Part shown: piece after piece, positions 1-6,466 of the stretch
Layout of the letters: every line of letters begins with the position of its first letter
Position numbering within the stretch: the first letter of the stretch is position 1
Assembly: GCF_023746615.1 (NCBI RefSeq)
Contig: NZ_CP082275.1
Coordinates: forward strand, 1,612,001-1,676,000
Source of the DNA: Grimontia kaedaensis
GTDB lineage: Bacteria > Pseudomonadota > Gammaproteobacteria > Enterobacterales > Vibrionaceae
Length of the DNA stretch: 64,000 nt
Reading direction: 5' to 3'
The notes under the pieces: generated by a model
Told to the model about the DNA's origin: nothing
Databases searched by the model: none
The model's input: the letters and a program-made list of their open reading frames with translations, nothing else
Program-made: the position numbers and the translations under genes

Positions 1-2
1 GT

Positions 3-62
3 ACAGATAAAGAGGAAAAGGACTTCCAGAAGAAGTACGGCTCAAAAAGAAAAAAAAGATAG
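3..62 (+). CDS. C-terminal fragment of an upstream cassette gene
   Basis: An open frame enters from the left edge and stops at TAG 60-62. Only about 19 codons are visible, ending in a very lysine/arginine-rich tail (KKYGSKRKKR). An attC-like site begins about 25 bases later, the normal layout for the end of a cassette gene. The fragment is too short for a family assignment, and it could be chance open frame. Confidence 0.3.
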   Translation, partial: TDKEEKDFQKKYGSKRKKR

Positions 63-86
63 CCATCTTAGCTTCGATTAGTTTTT

Positions 87-167
87 ACATAACAAGGCCA
101 TGAAACATCGCGCCCTTCGGGCGCTGGACTCGCAAAAAAGTGCTCGCCGTTTATGGCAGCTTTATGC
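87..167 (+). repeat. attC site (integron cassette recombination site)
   Basis: The site starts with ACATAAC and ends with a degenerate CTTTATGC where GTTATGC is expected. The arms GCCATGAAAC and GTTTATGGC pair, and a tight GCGCCC-TTC-GGGCGC hairpin lies inside. The same layout recurs in the attC at 1229/2517, so this is a family of short (about 80 bp) attC sites, distinct from the longer VCR-like sites further right. It separates the fragment at the left edge from the TPR cassette gene. Confidence 0.75.
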
Positions 168-183
168 CCAAAGGAAGCACCGA

Positions 184-804
184 TTGAGTAGCGAAGATTG
201 GTATAGAAACGAGGAGTGGTGCGAAGAAATTGAAATCAACTTCTTCGAGAACTTTAAGCGTGCTCGCCGAAAAGAAAAGTATTTGCGAATTCAGGCTTGT
301 ACAATTGCCAGTACAGAACCTGATGTTGCACTTTCACTACTAGAGCAATACTTCGAGCTAAACGATGACTTTGATCATGCTCAGGCTTACTGTGATATGG
401 CGACTGCATATATCGCTAAAGGTGAAATGGAAAATGCAATCAATTCTTACAGTAAGGCCTTAGAGCGAGAGTCGGCATTTCCAAATCTAAAAACCGATGC
501 ATATATTCTCTATCCACTGCTTATCGCAGAGAATAAGCTTACTAAATTGTATCAGTCTGCCAACGAAGTCCTAGAGGAACACCAGAAGCGGTTAATGTTT
601 CCAGTCGATCATTTTCGGTGGCATGCTGCAAAGGCAATCATTTCCTCCGGAAGCGGTAACAACGATCAGGCAGCCAATCATGCCAGCCAGGTATTTGATG
701 CTGCTCAAATTAAAAAGTCAGGTTGTCGTTTTCATCAAAACCTTGGCTTGGTGGGCAAAGAATATAAAGGCGTGGTAAATGAGCTTCGTGCCATACACGC
801 ATAA
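184..804 (+). CDS. Cassette-borne TPR-like protein of unknown function
   Basis: I place the start at TTG 184: AAGGA at 171-175 lies 8 bases upstream, and the open frame before it (from ATG 100) is simply attC sequence read through. That gives about 206 residues. The middle (DFDHAQAYCDMATAYIAKG, then GEMENAINSYSKALER) has the helix-pair spacing of tetratricopeptide repeats, a protein-binding scaffold. There is no signal peptide or membrane segment, so it is probably cytoplasmic. The gene ends inside the next attC (GCATAAC), as integron cassettes do. Expression would depend on read-through from an upstream cassette promoter or a local promoter I cannot identify. The partner is unknown. Confidence 0.6.
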   Translation: MSSEDWYRNEEWCEEIEINFFENFKRARRKEKYLRIQACTIASTEPDVALSLLEQYFELNDDFDHAQAYCDMATAYIAKGEMENAINSYSKALERESAFPNLKTDAYILYPLLIAENKLTKLYQSANEVLEEHQKRLMFPVDHFRWHAAKAIISSGSGNNDQAANHASQVFDAAQIKKSGCRFHQNLGLVGKEYKGVVNELRAIHA

Positions 805-872
805 CAAGGCGCTCAAGCAAGGACGCGCGCCGCTTAGTTTAGCAATCATCAACAAACGAGGCTTATCTTATG
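799..872 (+). repeat. Degenerate attC site
   Basis: GCATAAC at 799-805 overlaps the stop codon of the TPR cassette gene and opens a VCR-like left arm (AAGGCGCTCAAGC). No clean complementary right arm or GTTATGC end is visible before the next gene; the nearest match is TCTTATG just before 873. The site looks partly deleted, which could fix the two flanking cassettes together. Confidence 0.4.
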
Positions 873-1223
873 TCTATTACAAACAAATCAGACGCAGAGA
901 TTCTAGCAATTGCTTTACCTATGATTGATGCTGTTATTAATGCTTCAAATCAACAAGATTGGACTTCCTTTTGTGCCTATCAAACACAACAGGAGGCTCT
1001 TGACCCAGATAATAAAGCCGCTGTTCTGAAAGCATGGAGAGAACAAGTACTGTTTACATCTTTAAGCCTCGATAGGGAGGTCTTGGGCGTACTGCGTAAT
1101 GATCAAGTTGCACAAATAATCTGGAAGCAAACCAGCACAAAAGTAGCGGGTGAGTATCTAGCTCGCTATTTCGTCCAAGAAATAGACCAAGAGATAAAAG
1201 AAGTCGGTTTTTTAATCGATTAA
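870..1223 (+). CDS. Cassette-borne hypothetical protein
   Basis: This 117-residue soluble protein lies between two attC sites. The start ATG 870 follows a purine-rich stretch (ACGAGG) about 10 bases upstream. The sequence is mixed alpha/beta in character, with no signal peptide, membrane segment or metal motif. A central stretch (QEALDPDNKAAVLKAWREQ) looks helical, and a strand-rich part around VLGVLRNDQVAQIIWKQ follows. I do not recognise a family. The layout (short gene, stop about 5 bases before an attC) supports a real integron cassette rather than a chance frame. Its attC was later split by an IS3-family element. Confidence 0.6.
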   Translation: MSITNKSDAEILAIALPMIDAVINASNQQDWTSFCAYQTQQEALDPDNKAAVLKAWREQVLFTSLSLDREVLGVLRNDQVAQIIWKQTSTKVAGEYLARYFVQEIDQEIKEVGFLID

Positions 1224-1307
1224 CTCGCACATAACAAGGCCATCAAACATCGCCCTGGACCTCCCCCGATTTAGTGGACACACATTTCAGTCCATAGAGG
1301 GGGCCTT

Positions 1308-1643
1308 ATGCCAGCCTACAAATCAGGAAAAAAGACAGCGGAATATTCACTAAACTTTAAACGTAAAGCGGTGGAGTGGAGCTTTCAAAGTCACCGCACA
1401 GTCAAGTCAGTTGCAGAAGCATTAGATATCCATCCGTTTATGCTTTCGAAGTGGCGACGGGCTTACCTAGATGGAGTGTTTGGTATGCCTAAAGTCCCTC
1501 CAAAATCGCAGAATAAGCCAAAATCACAAGACGAAATATCTGCATTAAAACAGCGTATTGCAGAGCTTGAAGAGGAAAATGACATCCTAAAGGAGTGGCA
1601 ACGATTTCAAGCAGAACAAAGGCGCAAGCCTTCCGATTCATAA
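1308..1643 (+). CDS. IS3-family transposase OrfA (helix-turn-helix)
   Basis: The 111-residue OrfA is the DNA-binding part of the transposase. Residues 10-60 are a helix-turn-helix domain (FKRKAVEWSFQ..., SVAEALDIHPFMLSKWRRAY), followed by a leucine-zipper-like helix (EISALKQRIAELEEENDIL). The ending ILKEWQRFQAEQ is a variant I associate with one IS3 subgroup. It overlaps orfB by 49 bases. In this family the two frames give a fused OrfAB by frameshift, or OrfB by its own start. It binds the terminal repeats of the element. Confidence 0.88.
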   Translation: MPAYKSGKKTAEYSLNFKRKAVEWSFQSHRTVKSVAEALDIHPFMLSKWRRAYLDGVFGMPKVPPKSQNKPKSQDEISALKQRIAELEEENDILKEWQRFQAEQRRKPSDS

Positions 1644-2482
1644 AAGCGTTCACTGGTGTGTATTCTGTGAAGTTAATGTGCCTGCACCTTAGGGTGTCAC
1701 GTAGTGGCTACTACGCGTGGTTGCAACGTGGTGTATCTAAGCATGCACAGATAGACAAGGTGCTGGGCGAAAGAATAGCGCTTTTGCACAAACGTAGTGA
1801 AGGCAGATATGGTAGCCCGAAAATACACGAAGCGTTGAAGCAGGAAGGCGTCAGAGTGGGTAAGAAACGCGTAGCTCGCCTGATGAAAGAGGCCGGATTA
1901 AAGGCACGCGTTGACAGAGTCTATCGCCGTCGAAACAAAAGTAGAGCGTTCTTCAAAGGGCTCAAAAATCGTCGTAGAGAGTTGTCTAAGCCCTTAAAAA
2001 TTAACCAGCAATGGTCGTCGGACGTGACCTACATTCGAGTCGGCAACAAGTGGGGATACTTAGCCGTTGTCATCGATTTATGTTCGCGGAAAATTGTGGG
2101 TTGGTCTTTAAGTCATCGACTAGACACGGACTTGACCATGCTCGCAATCACGAAGGCGGTGAGAGCTAGGAAGCCTAAGCAAGGGTTATTATTCCATACA
2201 GATAGAGGTCGTGAATATTGCGCGGATCGAGTACGTCATTACCTGAGCAGTATCGGTGCAATGCAAAGTATGAATCGTCCTGGTCATTGCACAGATAACG
2301 CGGAAGTGGAGTCCTTCTTCAAAACGCTGAAAGGCGAATTAATTAAGGATGCGTTTATTGGAAGTTTGGTGCAGCTTGAAGAGAAACTCCGGCGATACAT
2401 TGATTACTTTTACAACCGAACACGACTCCATGGGAGTATCGGTTATGTATCTCCAATAGCGTTTGAGAAACAACAGATTTAG
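1595..2482 (+). CDS. IS3-family transposase OrfB (DDE integrase domain)
   Basis: This 295-residue catalytic subunit starts at GTG 1595, directly behind AAAGGA, so it may be translated on its own as well as by frameshift from orfA. The N-terminal third is the HTH_21-like region (HKRSEGRYGSPKIHEAL). The integrase core follows with the acidic triad: D in WSSDVTYI, D in FHTDRGREY and E in DNAEVESFFKTLK. The sequence ends YNRTRLHGSIGYVSP, the usual C-terminal motif of IS3/IS150 transposases. No frame damage is seen, so the element could still be active. Confidence 0.9.
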   Translation: MATISSRTKAQAFRFIKAFTGVYSVKLMCLHLRVSRSGYYAWLQRGVSKHAQIDKVLGERIALLHKRSEGRYGSPKIHEALKQEGVRVGKKRVARLMKEAGLKARVDRVYRRRNKSRAFFKGLKNRRRELSKPLKINQQWSSDVTYIRVGNKWGYLAVVIDLCSRKIVGWSLSHRLDTDLTMLAITKAVRARKPKQGLLFHTDRGREYCADRVRHYLSSIGAMQSMNRPGHCTDNAEVESFFKTLKGELIKDAFIGSLVQLEEKLRRYIDYFYNRTRLHGSIGYVSPIAFEKQQI

Positions 2483-2603
2483 GTAATTAGGTGTCCGCTT
2501 AATCGGGGGAACATCACCCCCTACGGGGGCTGGACTCGCAAAACGCGCTCGCCGTTTATGGCGGGCGTTATGTTTACTTCAATAGCGCTGGTAAGGAAAC
2601 CAT

Positions 2604-3044
2604 ATGGAAATAAATGAAGAACTATCTCTTAAGATTAAAGAAATATGCGATGAGGGGGATGTCTTCATCGAGTTGGGAGAGTATCGCAGTGCTTTTGATA
2701 ACTTCGAAGAAGCTCTTGACCTTATCCCCACTCCAAAAGAATCATACTCTGTCACTGCGGGTGTCATGGCTGGACTTGGAGATGTCTATTTTAAATCAGG
2801 TAGTTTTGAGCAAGCTAAAGAGACCTTTTCTGCCTCTATGTACTGTGTTGGCGCAATAGGCAATCCGTATCTTCACCTTCGATTAGGTCAATCTCAGTTT
2901 GAGTTGGGCAATACAAACAAAGCAATTGATGAATTAGCACGGGCGTACATGGGGGCTGGGAAAGAAATTTTTGAGTCTGATGATCCTAAGTATTTCGACT
3001 TTCTTACGTCTAAACTTTCACCACCCGCGGGCGGAGAGTGGTAA
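2604..3044 (+). CDS. Cassette-borne tetratricopeptide-repeat protein
   Basis: The 146-residue soluble protein has AAGGA about 8 bases before ATG 2604. Three TPR-like helix pairs can be seen: residues 15-45 (GDVFIELGEYRSAFDNFEEAL), 55-85 (GLGDVYFKSGSFEQAKETF) and 95-120 (LRLGQSQFELGNTNKAIDEL). TPR proteins mediate protein-protein contacts; the partner here is unknown. The gene lies between the rebuilt attC at 2573 and the VCR-like attC at 3045, so it is one cassette. There is no export signal. The TPR cassette gene at 184-804 is the other TPR protein in this array, but the two do not look like close copies. Confidence 0.75.
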   Translation: MEINEELSLKIKEICDEGDVFIELGEYRSAFDNFEEALDLIPTPKESYSVTAGVMAGLGDVYFKSGSFEQAKETFSASMYCVGAIGNPYLHLRLGQSQFELGNTNKAIDELARAYMGAGKEIFESDDPKYFDFLTSKLSPPAGGEW

Positions 3045-3161
3045 ACATAACAAGGGCATGAACGAGGGACGTTTACTCGTGGCGCTTTTTTATAGAAACA
3101 CCGTGATTTAGGTATTCCGATACGTTTGGGCTAGTAAACGCCCGTTATGCTGACGTTATGC
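3045..3161 (+). repeat. VCR-like attC site
   Basis: The site starts ACATAAC right after the TPR gene's stop and ends GACGTTATGC. An internal GTTATGC at 3144-3150 gives a second possible end. The arms GTTTACT (left) and AGTAAAC (right) pair, giving the long imperfect hairpin of Vibrio cassette sites. About 117 bp long. Confidence 0.8.
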
Positions 3162-3649
3162 ATTTAAAGAAAGGGAAAGCTTTGGTTGGTAGAAAATGGG
3201 ACATTGAAGTTGGCGGTAAAACAAAAGATGAACTGCTGTTGCTGCTATCGGAGAGCAAAACTAGCTTTAATGCTTATGCAGTACTTCTGTTTATGTCAGA
3301 AAAGTTCCTGACTCATCAAAAAACAAAAAATGTAACAGTAGTCGCGTTAAGTGCTGAAGAACTTGGGTTTAAAGCGGGAGCTATTTATTCGGATATTGTT
3401 GGTGCGGCAACCTCTAGAGGCTTAGAACTTTGCTCCTTGGAGTTAGCGGCGAATTTTCGATTACAATATATAGAACAAACAAATAGCAGCCAAATCACAG
3501 TGGCTTCGCGTGAAATTTTTGATGACAAAGTCTATCCAAACGGTTTTTATCTGAGAGCTAATGACGAAGAACTATGGCTTAGAGGTTATCGTGCTAGTGA
3601 TGACTGGGTTTGGGCAGCAGATAGCGTTTTTGCTTTCGTACTTTCGTAG
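3158..3649 (+). CDS. Cassette-borne hypothetical protein
   Basis: This 163-residue protein of unknown function starts at ATG 3158, inside the attC end (GTTATGC). A second possible start is TTG 3182, which has AAAGGG six bases upstream and would remove eight residues of attC origin. The sequence has helical (DELLLLLSESKTSFNAYAVLLF) and strand-rich parts and ends with an aromatic segment (GYRASDDWVWAADSVFAFVLS). There is no signal peptide or full membrane span. The layout, stop followed by GCATAAC, marks a genuine cassette. I do not recognise the family. Confidence 0.6.
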   Translation: MHLKKGKALVGRKWDIEVGGKTKDELLLLLSESKTSFNAYAVLLFMSEKFLTHQKTKNVTVVALSAEELGFKAGAIYSDIVGAATSRGLELCSLELAANFRLQYIEQTNSSQITVASREIFDDKVYPNGFYLRANDEELWLRGYRASDDWVWAADSVFAFVLS

Positions 3650-3657
3650 AACCAACT

Positions 3658-3780
3658 GCATAACAAAGGTTTAAAGGGGACTAAAAACACTGGATCATTT
3701 TTAGTCTTTTCAAATTTTAGTGGTTAAGGTGGTTTTTTGCGTGAATCGTGTGTTTTTAGCCCCTTAAGCCGACGTTGTGT
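3658..3780 (+). repeat. VCR-like attC site
   Basis: GCATAAC at 3658-3664 pairs with GTTGTGT at 3774-3780. The inner arms GGGGACTAAAAACAC and GTGTTTTTAGCCCC are nearly complementary over 15 bases, the clearest attC hairpin in the window. About 123 bp, in the size range of Vibrio cholerae repeats. Confidence 0.85.
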
Positions 3781-3793
3781 GTCAAGCGAGAAT

Positions 3794-4192
3794 ATGCAGG
3801 AAATGAGGAAAGCACAGCTTCTGAAATTGATAGGTTCTCTTATTAAGGCTGCCGATGGTGATCTCGTAAACAAACCGAGTTGCTTTCCATGCCCGGCTGA
3901 ACAGCACGAATACTACAAAGTTATCCGAGACTGTTTTCAAGTTATCTATACCGATGCGGATTATACAAAGTCTCAAGCATTTATCATCGAAATGATGGGA
4001 AAGTCAGATGGCTTCATTAAAATGAAATCCAAGATACTTTTAATACCAGCTAAGCGTAAATCACATAGAGAAAAGTTACTCGCAAAACTTTCCGATTTAA
4101 ATCAGATTGATAATGCTTTAGTTGATATAAATGTTGAACATGAGCCTTTGTTTAGAAAAGCTATCGTAAAAAAATGGGGACAGGCATTCTAA
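3794..4192 (+). CDS. Last cassette gene, C-terminus probably truncated by a transposon end
   Basis: The start is set at ATG 3794, after the attC; the frame upstream (from 3737) is attC sequence. The 132-residue product is soluble and basic, with no family I recognise. Its final residues (KKWGQAF) are encoded by TGGGGACAGGCAT (4175-4187), the left terminal repeat of the RAYT element. No attC follows the stop. Both facts suggest that the original 3' end and recombination site were lost to that insertion. The remaining protein may be nonfunctional. Confidence 0.55.
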   Translation: MQEMRKAQLLKLIGSLIKAADGDLVNKPSCFPCPAEQHEYYKVIRDCFQVIYTDADYTKSQAFIIEMMGKSDGFIKMKSKILLIPAKRKSHREKLLAKLSDLNQIDNALVDINVEHEPLFRKAIVKKWGQAF

Positions 4193-5487
4193 TAAAATCT
4201 ATAGCCCTTCACCCTCTCCGACTTAGTGCATCCCCCAACATTGGCGGCATTCAGTTAGATATGCCTGCCATATGTGTCGAATCGACGAACTTTTTCTATC
4301 CTTTAAGTCTTTTTCAAAAAGCCGAAAACTCAGATGAGTATCTGATAAGTTTGAAACAACGAGTAAAAGTGGAAATTAGTAGTCAGGCAGTCGGAGCCCA
4401 GACATCCTTTGGCGATTAAGGTGAGGCAATGCAGCTTTAACAGCCGATTCTGAGCCTACAATGGAGCCGCGCTCTATGCGCGTACAAGTGTTTAACCAAC
4501 AATCAGGCTCTAATCCAAGCCGCTCAAGCAAAGGTGGAAAGGAATTTTCAACATAACCACGTTTGTCGTCCCGTATTTGTCGCCCTGTCCACTCAACCAG
4601 CTCCAAATAATCCATCAACCGAAAAGGTATACCGTCAGGCATGTTCTCTCTTGGATTACCGGAAAATGGAAACAAGTAGGGTGCTGTGGTTTCATCTCTT
4701 AACAGGGAATCCAAACGGGCTTTTACCGCGGTATGTGCAGACTGCTCAGGTGTAGGTGCTAACGCAGCACGAACAGGGTTTAAATCCACATAGGCCATCG
4801 CAGCCGCTAACGCTTTTTCATCCAGTAGTGCCTGGCTCTTGAAACGTCCTTCCCAAAAGTGCCCAGTACATTTGTCTTCTCGGTTTGCCTCGGTGGCAAT
4901 GTGCTGATTAAGTAAGCGCATAAACCAACTGATCGACGTTAAACGCTCTCGCCAACTTTCAACGATTTCCAAACTACGTTATGTTTCTGATGCTGAGAGC
5001 TTGTCACCCCGCAGCCACCGCTGAACTAACAAGGGGCCTTGATGAAACACCAGCCAGCGCTCTGCAATATCGAATGGAGATAATGATTTTACCTGCTCTG
5101 TGTTGATATGAAGTACAACATGATAGTGGTTGCTCATGATGGCGTAGGCACAAACATCTATACAGAATGACTGCGCTAGCACTAGTAATCGCTTCTCTAT
5201 CCACCCTCTTCGGTGTTCATAGCTTTTTCCATCCGTTTCATCAACACCACAGAGAAACGAGCGACGAACGCACCGTGAAACGCAATGGTAGTAAGGCGTG
5301 GCATCAACACTGATGAGAGAAGAACGGGATTTAGTCACAGGCATCGTATTCTTTTTGGCTATCAATGCGATTCAACATACCGAGACCAGAGCATCATTTC
5401 ACATTCAATCAAGCAGTATGAGAGCGCAAAGATAAGACGATGAAACTGACTGTTTTATGATTTTCTAAAGTGCCTGTCACCTTTTTT
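4175..5487 (-). mobile_element. RAYT-type (IS200-like) transposase element with terminal inverted motifs
   Basis: The element is bounded by TGGGGACAGGCAT (4175-4187, preceded by seven A) and by GTGCCTGTCACC plus six T (5470-5487). These are inverted copies differing at a few bases. Between them lies one minus-strand Y1-transposase-like gene, now broken by a stop. Such short motifs next to lone Y1 transposases resemble the arrangement of REP-associated tyrosine transposases. The stretch 4193-4375 between the left motif and the gene holds no recognisable gene. The exact borders are inferred. Confidence 0.55.
4376..5344 (-). pseudogene. REP-associated tyrosine transposase, interrupted by one in-frame stop
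   Basis: The minus-strand frame from ATG 5344 encodes a Y1-type single-strand transposase: SVDATPYYHCVSRCVRRSF, then the HUH metal motif SNHYHVVLH. At 4979-4981 the codon is TAA. The same frame continues with RSLEIVESWRERL, GHFWEGRFKSQALLDE and AYVDLNPVRAA, the conserved C-terminal half of the family. A CAA to TAA change explains the break, since a glutamine would fit there. An internal TTG (4972) could start the second half, but it would lack the HUH motif. Intact relatives are single proteins of about 320 residues. Probably inactive unless the stop is read through. Confidence 0.8.
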
Positions 5488-5559
5488 CTCGTCGATGTTG
5501 CACCTCCAGATGAATATAAACACACAGTTTGGCAAGGATTCGCTTAAATGTAACACGTG

Positions 5560-6126
5560 TTAGTCAAAGACCTTTGCGCAAATTCCGCTTGCTACTTGAA
5601 GAGAGCGTAGTGGCCATCGATAAAATGATCCGTCTTCATTTTCAACCAAAGCATAGATTCGGACTCCGCAATCACTGTCGTCTTCCTTGAGCCTTACGGA
5701 GTGCACGATTTCGTAGTCCCAACCAGGTTGGGGAGTAAAAGAAAACGTTGTAGCACACCGTAATCCCACGCTAATTGCTGTTGAGTCTCCGAACTTGATT
5801 GTGTAACCGTCTGTAGATATCGCACCAAAATGCTGAACCAAAGCGGGCAATTCATACTCTTTGACTGATTTTGAGTCGTGTTCGAGTGAAGGCATACCAA
5901 GGAGTTCGTTATTGATATCACCTTGTTCGTCCACGCCACCTTTCTGTATTGTTGTTATAAAGTGTTGTTCACCTTCGCAGCCGTCTTTGTCGAAAGAATA
6001 CACGTGCGAATAGAGGTCTGATGTTGCCACATATCTAACTCTCGCTTTGTCTTCTGGCGGATTGGTCTGGTTAGCGCATCCTGATAAAACGATTGTCGCA
6101 GCGATTAATATCCGTCTTTGTCCCAA
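5560..6126 (-). CDS. Putative lipoprotein of unknown function
   Basis: I choose TTG 6126 as start: AGGAG lies 8 bases upstream, and the product then begins with a short positive stretch (MGQRR), a hydrophobic segment and the lipobox VLSGC. That predicts a lipid-anchored envelope protein of about 188 residues. The mature part has four or five cysteines and is probably rich in beta strands, with no named family that I recognise. The gene stands alone on the minus strand, between the transposase element and the efflux operon, at the edge of the cassette array. No attC is visible on either side. Confidence 0.6.
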   Translation of the reverse strand: MGQRRILIAATIVLSGCANQTNPPEDKARVRYVATSDLYSHVYSFDKDGCEGEQHFITTIQKGGVDEQGDINNELLGMPSLEHDSKSVKEYELPALVQHFGAISTDGYTIKFGDSTAISVGLRCATTFSFTPQPGWDYEIVHSVRLKEDDSDCGVRIYALVENEDGSFYRWPLRSLQVASGICAKVFD

Positions 6127-6422
6127 TGTTCTGCTCCTATGTAAATTTGAAGGGCAGTATATTTGTGACAGCCAAAAGAAGGCTAACACCGAGATCCTAT
6201 TTTTAGACGGACTTCTGTTCCTTAAGCTTTAATTTCGGCTGAAGACTGATAGTGGCATAAAGGATACTGTAATCAGTGTCCGTTGCCGCTGTTTGTAAGA
6301 TGGCTGCATCAGCTATCCGTAAAAATCTGGTATTTTCTTCGACTATGGCCAGCTAAAGTCTATGGGAAATATATGAGTCTTCTGGCTTTCATGGCGTAGC
6401 CTGTTTGGGTGTGTTCTAAGCC

Positions 6423-6445
6423 AAAGGGAGCCACCCGGCTCCCTT
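6423..6445 (-). terminator. Rho-independent terminator of the RND operon
   Basis: AAGGGAGCC and GGCTCCCTT form a perfect 9-bp stem with a 4-base loop, about 20 bases beyond the RND gene stop on the minus strand. The run after the stem is only TTTGG, so the U-tract is weak. The stretch 6127-6422 holds no gene that I can support; it contains the upstream region of the lipoprotein gene. Confidence 0.7.
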
Positions 6446-6466
6446 CGCATTTCCTTTCAGCCTGCT

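Larger units (their letters stand above)
1256..2516 (+). mobile_element. IS3-family insertion sequence, 1261 bp, apparently intact
   Basis: The ends are TG...CA with imperfect 26-bp inverted repeats (TCCCCCGATT core, GGACAC at the inner edge). The flanks carry a 3-bp CCC duplication, which fits the 3-4 bp made by IS3-family transposases. Two overlapping frames, orfA and orfB, fill the element, and the DDE catalytic residues are all present. The insertion point is the loop-side of the attC hairpin. The clean target reconstruction suggests a fairly recent insertion. Confidence 0.88.
1229..2573 (+). repeat. attC site split by an IS insertion (halves 1229-1255 and 2517-2573)
   Basis: The left half begins ACATAAC and ends ...ATCGCCC at 1255. 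The right half begins CCCCCTACGGGGGC at 2517 and ends GTTATGT at 2567-2573. Removing the IS and one CCC copy restores GCCCCC-TAC-GGGGGC, a perfect hairpin at the place where the attC at 87-167 has GCGCCC-TTC-GGGCGC. The arms GCCATCAAAC and GTTTATGGC also pair. As it stands, the single-stranded fold recognised by integrase is disrupted, so the cassette pair is probably locked. Confidence 0.8.

Noticed and set aside
4174..4419. 81-codon plus-strand frame beginning in the transposon end
   Set aside because: It begins in the terminal repeat, has no ribosome site, and runs into the opposite-strand transposase gene; no recognisable domain.
1..5500. Integron integrase gene
   Set aside because: No tyrosine recombinase of the IntI type is visible on either strand; only cassettes are inside the window.
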